Below, piece after piece: positions 59,087 through 64,000 of a stretch of DNA of 64,000 bases; the first letter of the stretch is position 1; every line of letters starts with the position of its first letter. The notes under the pieces were generated by a model, which saw only the letters and a program-made list of their open reading frames with translations, was not told the origin of the DNA and ran no database searches. The position numbers were made by a program, and so were the translations under genes. Origin of the DNA: Neoceratodus forsteri (Eukaryota; Chordata; Ceratodontiformes; Ceratodontidae); contig CM057453.1 of NCBI GenBank assembly GCA_016271365.2, forward strand, positions 1,075,345,001 to 1,075,409,000, written 5' to 3'.

Positions 59087-59550
59087 TTATTTTTTTCTTC
59101 TACTATATATTTTATCCTCTTATTCCCGGCTGCCCCCTACCAACTGCCTCCCCTAGCCCCGTCACTCAGCTCCCCGGGACTGACCTTACACAGGCATCCT
59201 CTGCCACAGGACTTGTGGTGTGTGCCCAGCCACCGGTGCAGAGCCTGTGTGTGGGGGGGGGTTGGTCTTCATCCTGCCTCTGGGGGTTCTTTTTCCACTG
59301 GTTTTCTCCCTTCCCTTTACTTCTCCTGGGCCTCGACCATTCACAGTCGCATATGTGTGTGGAGGCACCCATGCACGCTGGCACTGACAACAGCCCCAAT
59401 CTGTCCACATGGTCTGTTGGCTGCTCTATCCACTCCCAGCCATCCCCCCAGCTGACCCTCAGCAACCCGTGCTCATTCCCAGACATGGGTCGCTGACGTG
59501 GTAAGAGGTAAGGCACCCAGTGCCTCAGTCCTCTGCTCCATTGCGCCAGC
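59087..59550 (-). mobile_element. tRNA-derived SINE, copy D
   Basis: A perfect 16-bp duplication, tcacatgttgattatt, flanks the element at 59071-59086 and 59551-59566. The T-rich left end is its poly-A tail. On the minus strand the head reads ctggcgcaatggagcag, a good A box, and ctgaggcactggg follows as in copy A. It lies in the first intron of the THAP gene and is probably the youngest of the four copies, judged by its perfect duplication. Confidence 0.9.
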
Positions 59551-59599
59551 TCACATGTTGATTATTAGTGTTTGTATTTTGGTATTGTATCTTTAATAG

Positions 59600-59821
59600 G
59601 TTCTGCAACAGTGTTCAGATGACAGTCCAAAAGAGCTAACCACATCACGTGATGCTGATGACAATGTCACTGAAGTTTCACATCAGGACAGTGACAATCG
59701 TAGCACTGATGTGGAGTCCTGCGATGTGCCCCTCAATGCACCCATGACCACCAGTGTAAACCACACAGACAAGGCAAGACAAAACAGTACACTACCACAA
59801 GACCTCATAACTGTTCCATAG
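59600..59821 (+). pseudogene. THAP gene exon 2
   Basis: Bounded by an ag acceptor (59598-59599) and a gtaatg donor (59822). The 222 bp are open in the frame that continues exon 1 (…QLAK then VLQQCSDD) until the final codon, which is TAG directly before the donor. The encoded part is rich in Ser, Thr and Asp, with no domain I recognise. Confidence 0.65.
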
Positions 59822-60310
59822 GTAATGTGTCATGTTATTGTACTTCATTACCTTCGACACTTCTATGAATGTCGCAGAAGAAACCCTGTGTTTGGTTAGA
59901 TTATGCCATGCTTTACACACTTCATAAAGGTTACACTGCTCAAATATGGGGGTGCCATGTGTTACAAAGAACTACTCATGTGTAGCAGATTCAAGGCATT
60001 CTTTTGGAGGCTGAATACTATACGTATTAGGTCTGCACCTGTGATAGATATGTGATGTTTTGTACTTATTCGTTCTTGTGACAAACATATGGAGATATTG
60101 CATTATAAGGAACATTAGTTACTGGAATTGGCTTCCTTGTACCATTTAAAAGTTATGTGCAGTACATGTCTTGAATGGAGTTTCACTTTGAAAACCTAGG
60201 TATTACTGCAGCAGTGAAGCACAAATTAAGTTAATTGATATCTTTTATTGGACCAAAAGAGATTACAGAAAATCCTTAAGCTTTAGCTTTCAAACTTAGA
60301 GTTCTTCAAG

Positions 60311-60502
60311 ACAGTGGATGCCTCCACACAGACAGAACCATGTCACCCCAATCCATACAACCCACCTGTCATGACCTCTACACCTATTCCATCTTCTGGT
60401 TCCTAACACAATTCCGGTGGCAAAATGTATGATCTGAATGACTCGCTTTATGAGCCTGCATTCAATGAAGATGAAGATGACTCCCTGGATGACACACTGT
60501 AG
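60311..60502 (+). pseudogene. THAP gene exon 3
   Basis: Bounded by cttcaag (acceptor) and gtatgt (donor at 60503). The frame continuing exon 2 reads TVDASTQTEPCHPN, and later an acidic stretch YDLNDSLYEPAFNEDEDD. One internal stop lies near 60404, and the last codon before the donor is TAG, as in exon 2. The STQTE-type word recurs in several transposase-related THAP proteins. Confidence 0.65.
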
Positions 60503-60841
60503 GTATGTCTCCCTTCTGTTTACTGAAATGTAACTTGTTAGATTGCATAAGTGGTCACGGTCTTGTATTCCTAATTGAAAGGCTGAACCTTTGTCACAAA
60601 TATAGTGAACAGTTCCAGTACTGTCACACTGCAGTTATGAAGCACACATTCTATGTACTCCTAACTGTAATGTACAGAATACACATAGTACTTATGTTGA
60701 GTACCTGCTTAGGTCTGTATTGCTATTGAATTCCATGTGGATACCCAGGTTGTTTGTGCATGGTGGAAAACTTGTGCAATTTTTTAACATGTTTCTGCCA
60801 ATGTTATATCATGCAACAAACTTTTTTTCGCAGCATAGAGT

Positions 60842-61672
60842 TGTGGATATCTGTGTTCATGTCTTGAACAGGATGAGCCTGATGCATGTGTACATCACCT
60901 GGACTGAGTGGTCAGGATATATGTGTTGCTTGCCTGTGGAGCATGTGTAGGCAGCCCAGGTTTCCTGAATACTCTCTCTATCCTGGGAACATATGTATGC
61001 AGAACACCTGCTCCATGCACCACACTCACATGCATAATCCGCACCTTACCAAGGCTGTGAACACATGAGGCATGGCCCCCCTTCCCAGCCTGGGAACTCT
61101 GGTATCCATAACAAACTCCCTAGGTAGGACAGACATGCATGATGCCACTCCCCTGCACATGCAAGGGACATATATAACCAGCCCATTCTCACCAGGACTT
61201 GCGAGAGTGGGCAGGACACATGTGTTCCCTAGATGTGGAGGGTGCACTGGACACGTGTTTCTACCCTGTGAATAGTGGGCGTGATGCATGTGTACATGAC
61301 CTGCACTGGGCAGTCAGGATACATGTTTGCAGCCACTGTAGACTGCATTGGTGCCAGCATACCCTCTCCATCCTGGGAAGATATGTATGCAGAACACCTG
61401 CTCCAGGCATCACACACACATGCATCATGCAACCCTTACCATGGCTAGGAACACATGTGGCATGACCACCCTACCCGGGTCTGGAACAGCAATATTCAGA
61501 ACAACCTCTCCAGGCAGGACACACATGCATCCTGCACCCCCTGCACATACAAGGGACATATGTGACCTGGCCATTTTTCTCAGGACATGGGAGGGTGTGC
61601 CACGGACAAGTGTTCCCTGCATGTGGAGGGTGCGCAGGTTACCTGTGTTTGTGTCCTGCAGAGTGATACCCA
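60842..61672. repeat. tandem duplication, period about 400 bp, in the THAP gene intron
   Basis: Two units start at gatgcatgtgtacat (60881 and 61283) and a partial third starts at gatgtatgtg (61673). Shared landmarks in order: cctgggaa.atatgtatgcagaacacctgctcca, accatggct/accaaggct, cctgcacat.caagggacatat, gatgtggagggtgc. The content of alternating purine and pyrimidine (acatgtgt) is high. Confidence 0.8.
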
Positions 61673-61870
61673 GATGTATGTGAACAAGCGACTGTTCACA
61701 CCAACCTGAAAGCTGTCTTGTCCCACACATCATGACAGTCAGCTTCATGTTCTGTGGATTTTAAAGGAATCATAAAATATGCTACCTGTTTCATTGAAAT
61801 TATGTTATGGTTTCATATTACCTGAGTATCACTGTTTAACTGTTTCATGTTTTCCAACTATTTGCTTCAG

Positions 61871-62004
61871 GGAAGAGCCTACCAACTCAGAAGGACACAC
61901 TACATACTGAACTGAATGGAAATCCATGATTTTTGAATCTTGCCCTCTGTCATTATTTTCTGTTTGTCCACATTGTAAAGAAATGTGCTCCAAAAATTAC
62001 ATCG
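61871..62004 (+). pseudogene. THAP gene exon 4
   Basis: Preceded by a good polypyrimidine and cttcag acceptor (61870) and followed by gtaagg (62005). The 134 bp encode, after one in-frame stop near 61908, KSMIFESCPLSLFSV and CPHCKEMC, a likely zinc ribbon half. The reading phase (one base, then 44 codons, then one base) does not follow directly from exon 3, so an exon between them is missing or unseen. The motif recalls the F-E-C..LF..CPxC proteins found next to THAP domains. Confidence 0.65.
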
Positions 62005-62255
62005 GTAAGGGTTCCTTCATCATTATAGATCAAAATTGTGCCAAGTGTGAATTTCAGAAATCATGGTGATGTGTAATCTGCAACATGATGGAACAAATTC
62101 AGACTGCTGTTCTAATTTCCACTTCTCAGTTGTATGTACTGGTGATATGTTACTGCTTGTTTCTCCTGTTTTACATCTGTATTGTGTCTCAAGACGTGGA
62201 ACCTCTGTAAACGAGCTTTTGCTCAAAGGTTTTTCCGAATAATAAACTTACTTAC

Positions 62256-63353
62256 TTATTTTTCTGACTTCAGAGTCTGGAACTTGCACCCAGTTTCATA
62301 CCAGAACAGCATTTTTGTTAACAACTCTTGGTTTCCTGCTTCAATTTTACTCATCTGCCCAGTTTTGCCATTTGCCAGTAGCGGCTCTAGCCACAAATGG
62401 TTACCAGGGCACAGCTGGGGCACAACCGATGGCAGCCAGGGCACTGATATATTGTTACTATGGGGGAAGCTTTGCACCATATGGGGCACCAACTGGGGCA
62501 CAGCATTTTTTACCGGGGCACGTGCCCTGGCGGGCCCTGGTGTAGAGCCGCCACTGCCATTTGCTGCTTGCCAACGTGGTGGAGGTTTGGTTGTCTTTGT
62601 GACCCTGTGACGATTTGGGACTGTGCTGAAGAACTGATGCATTGGAATGGATTGGGGTTTCTTCTTGTGGCCACAGTTCTCCAGAATTAATTGGAGTGTT
62701 GTGTTCATTGGATCGACTGACTGGGGAAGATGTCCTACTGGGTCAGGAGGGTGCTCTGGTGGAGGCTCACTGATGGACTGCCATAGGGGGTTGGTGGTGC
62801 ATCCAGGATCGTGGGCTGTCTGTCGGAGGGTAGCCTGCACTGCAGTTGGACTCCTGAGTGCTGTGCCTGGTCTTGGAGGTCCCCTTCCCGGTGAGGAGGA
62901 ATTGATATCAGCAGGATCGAAGACATCTACAGGAGCTCCAGGGGCAGTTCTGCCAGGTCGGGCCACCACTTGGTCTGGCTGCTGGGGGGGCTGCCAGAGG
63001 GTAGTCACCTCTGTAGCCTTGGGCTGCGTTGGGGTTGGTTGCTGGAGGGTGGTCATTCCTGGGGCCTGGCTTAGTGGCATTGGGCCTGGGGGTCTGTAGC
63101 CTGTGAAGAAACCAAACTGCTCACTTTTGGTCTTGGAAGCAGTCATTCTGCTGTGGTCACTGTGGAAGGAAGAACTAGAACAATCAGTATTATGGCAAGG
63201 AAAGTTCTGCGATAGCTGAAGAGCAGATTGGCTGCTATTTACCCCAAAAAGATGCAAATTCAAGATAGCGGCCACATTGGGCTGGCCATCAGGAGCTCTC
63301 TGTCTGTGACTTTTGCTTGCTGCTTTGTTTCTTCTCATTTGCTTTTCTCCCAT
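62256..63353 (-). CDS. unidentified 365-codon open frame, doubtful
   Basis: This is the longest open frame in the window, starting at ATG 63353 on the minus strand. The N-terminus is basic (MGEKQMRRNKAASKSHRQR). The middle is rich in Pro, Gln and Thr (PGPMPLSQAPG, TLQQPTPTQP), without a domain I know. Residues about 264-325 are translated from a hAT-type MITE (62376-62556), and the first 30 or so codons run antisense to what may be a LINE 5' end. A frame this long is unlikely by chance at average composition, but the GC-rich stretch 62650-63100 reduces the surprise. It could be a spliced fragment of an older gene or simply fortuitous. Confidence 0.25.
   Translation of the reverse strand: MGEKQMRRNKAASKSHRQRAPDGQPNVAAILNLHLFGVNSSQSALQLSQNFPCHNTDCSSSSFHSDHSRMTASKTKSEQFGFFTGYRPPGPMPLSQAPGMTTLQQPTPTQPKATEVTTLWQPPQQPDQVVARPGRTAPGAPVDVFDPADINSSSPGRGPPRPGTALRSPTAVQATLRQTAHDPGCTTNPLWQSISEPPPEHPPDPVGHLPQSVDPMNTTLQLILENCGHKKKPQSIPMHQFFSTVPNRHRVTKTTKPPPRWQAANGSGGSTPGPARARAPVKNAVPQLVPHMVQSFPHSNNISVPWLPSVVPQLCPGNHLWLEPLLANGKTGQMSKIEAGNQELLTKMLFWYETGCKFQTLKSEK
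62376..62556. mobile_element. hAT-type MITE
   Basis: A 181-bp element with terminal inverted repeats cagtagcggctcta (62376-62389) and tagagccgccactg (62543-62556), 13 of 14 matching. It is flanked by a perfect 8-bp duplication, ccatttgc (62368-62375 and 62557-62564). The cagtggcg start and 8-bp duplication are diagnostic of hAT elements. It has no coding capacity. It lies beyond exon 4 of the THAP gene. Confidence 0.92.
62565..63257. other. GC-rich stretch under the unidentified frame
   Basis: Apart from the long minus-strand frame described separately, no feature is recognised. Confidence 0.3.
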
Positions 63354-64000
63354 TGTTTGCTCTGTTATGTTCTTCTGTTTGTGCCACTTTAATTCTACAC
63401 TCTATTGTGGCTTTTTGCAGTAGTTTAGTTGAAGTACTTAGTGTTTAAAGCTCTTCACTCGTGGATGACCCCTTTTTTTCTGATCTGCTTAGGAGGTTCT
63501 GTGACCTGGCTCCTAACTTGCCTGTTATTCAGGGCTGCTGCTTCCTAACTTCGTGGTGTGTGGTGGACTGCTGTTGGAGGCACCTCACTGGGATCCACAG
63601 GATCGGCTGGGATTTCCACAGGATCAGCTTTGTGGATCTTTCTGCAACTTTGAACTGCATGAGGAACTGTGAGTAAGATTTGTGGGTTCGCTTGAGAGGC
63701 ATGCAGGTGCTGCTTTGTGTGCTGGATATCAATCAGATTCTAACATTAGAAGGGCGGCCTGGTCTGGGAGTTGTGTTGGGTGGGGGGGCTTCCTCCTCAT
63801 ACCTAGGGCCAGTGGCTGTCTGTGCTTCCCGCTACTGAGTGGGAGTTGCCCCTTGTACTTTACGGGGAGTCAGAATAACGGTTGGGACTCTCCTAAATCT
63901 CCTGGGGGACAGTCCTTGTGGCCTGCCTCCCGGTGATTTTAGCTGTGGGTCGCGGGTGGCTGGGTGCGAGGCCTGTGAGTTTGGTACATTTGGGGGGCTC
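63258..64000 (+). mobile_element. possible 5' end of an L2-like LINE, running off the window
   Basis: caagatagcggccacattgg, then ctggccatcaggagctct (63260-63298), has the same layout as aaaatggccaccaggctggg and ccatcgactgctct at about 36370-36410, the presumed 5' end of the L2. A pyrimidine-rich stretch follows in both. Further similarity is weak, and no ORF2 is reached before the window ends. Confidence 0.35.

Larger units (their letters stand above)
56405..62004 (+). pseudogene. THAP-domain gene, at least four exons, disrupted
   Basis: Exon 1 (56405-57267) encodes a THAP zinc finger: AASCGNTTKMGYSLFT, interrupted by a SINE, then DWYV and VLCSAHFTLECF. The C...C-x2-H spacing fits THAP (43 residues between the second Cys and CSAH once the SINE is skipped). 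The first Cys is Tyr. After a frameshift near 57084 comes DSVPTRY, like the AVPTIF end of THAP, running to a gtaagg donor (57268). Exons 2 (59600-59821) and 3 (60311-60502) join in frame. Exon 4 (61871-62004) has MIFESCPLSLFSVCPHCKEMC. From memory, THAP plus STQTE plus F-ESC..LF..CPxC describes a multicopy family in fish and amphibians that may be transposase-derived (Kolobok- or P-like). No DDE domain lies in the window. Confidence 0.7.

Noticed and set aside
60190..60310. tatcttttattggacc stretch as an ancient conserved interspersed repeat
   Set aside because: It resembles a phrase known from widespread vertebrate repeats, but the segment is too short to assign, and it lies in the intron before THAP exon 3.

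Overview
This window looks like gene-poor, repeat-dense vertebrate DNA, most probably from an amphibian or another species with a large genome. That assignment is inferred from the mix of mobile elements (Tx1-like L1, several CR1 subfamilies, L2, Rex1-like LINEs, a PIF/Harbinger transposon, hAT-type MITEs and a tRNA-derived SINE with a poly-A tail). It does not rest on any host gene. Nearly every long open frame is a decayed transposon frame or a chance frame. I see no rRNA, no intact tRNA, no CRISPR array and no clearly intact host gene.

Layout. 0-12 kb: an L1 ORF1 remnant, a hairpin-rich inverted-repeat element (1447-1918), SINE copy A, two diverged tandem duplications (4-5.5 kb), an inverted repeat pair flanking a CR1 tail (6.67-7.84 kb), two Rex1-like LINE fragments, a CR1 and SINE copy B. 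12-20 kb: a dead Harbinger transposon with convergent transposase and Myb/SANT genes; a 2.2-kb CR1 sits inside the Myb gene and a 341-bp MITE lies near its right side. 20-26.6 kb: a long CR1, a 144-bp palindromic MITE, a 232-bp tandem duplication and sequence I cannot assign. 26.6-32 kb: a strange block of inverted modules. 32-41.2 kb: an L1 tail, an almost complete CR1 and a long L2. 41.2-54.5 kb: more of the inverted-module family, interrupted by a Rex1-like LINE (41.5-43.3 kb) and by a full-length but mutated Tx1-like L1 with target-site duplications (44.6-51.1 kb). 56.4-62 kb: exons of a THAP-domain gene or transposase gene on the + strand, with one SINE in its first exon and another in its first intron. 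62-64 kb: a hAT MITE, an unexplained 365-codon frame on the minus strand, and what may be the 5' end of another LINE running off the window.

The most interesting parts are these. (1) A SINE family with four copies in one window, three of them with convincing target-site duplications. (2) A multi-exon THAP gene whose zinc-finger exon was split by one of those SINEs. (3) A 3-kb block present twice (28.0-31.0 and 51.4-54.5 kb) that carries a tandem array of about 297-bp monomers, each itself an imperfect head-to-head inverted repeat. Related foldback modules surround both copies. I do not recognise this last family.
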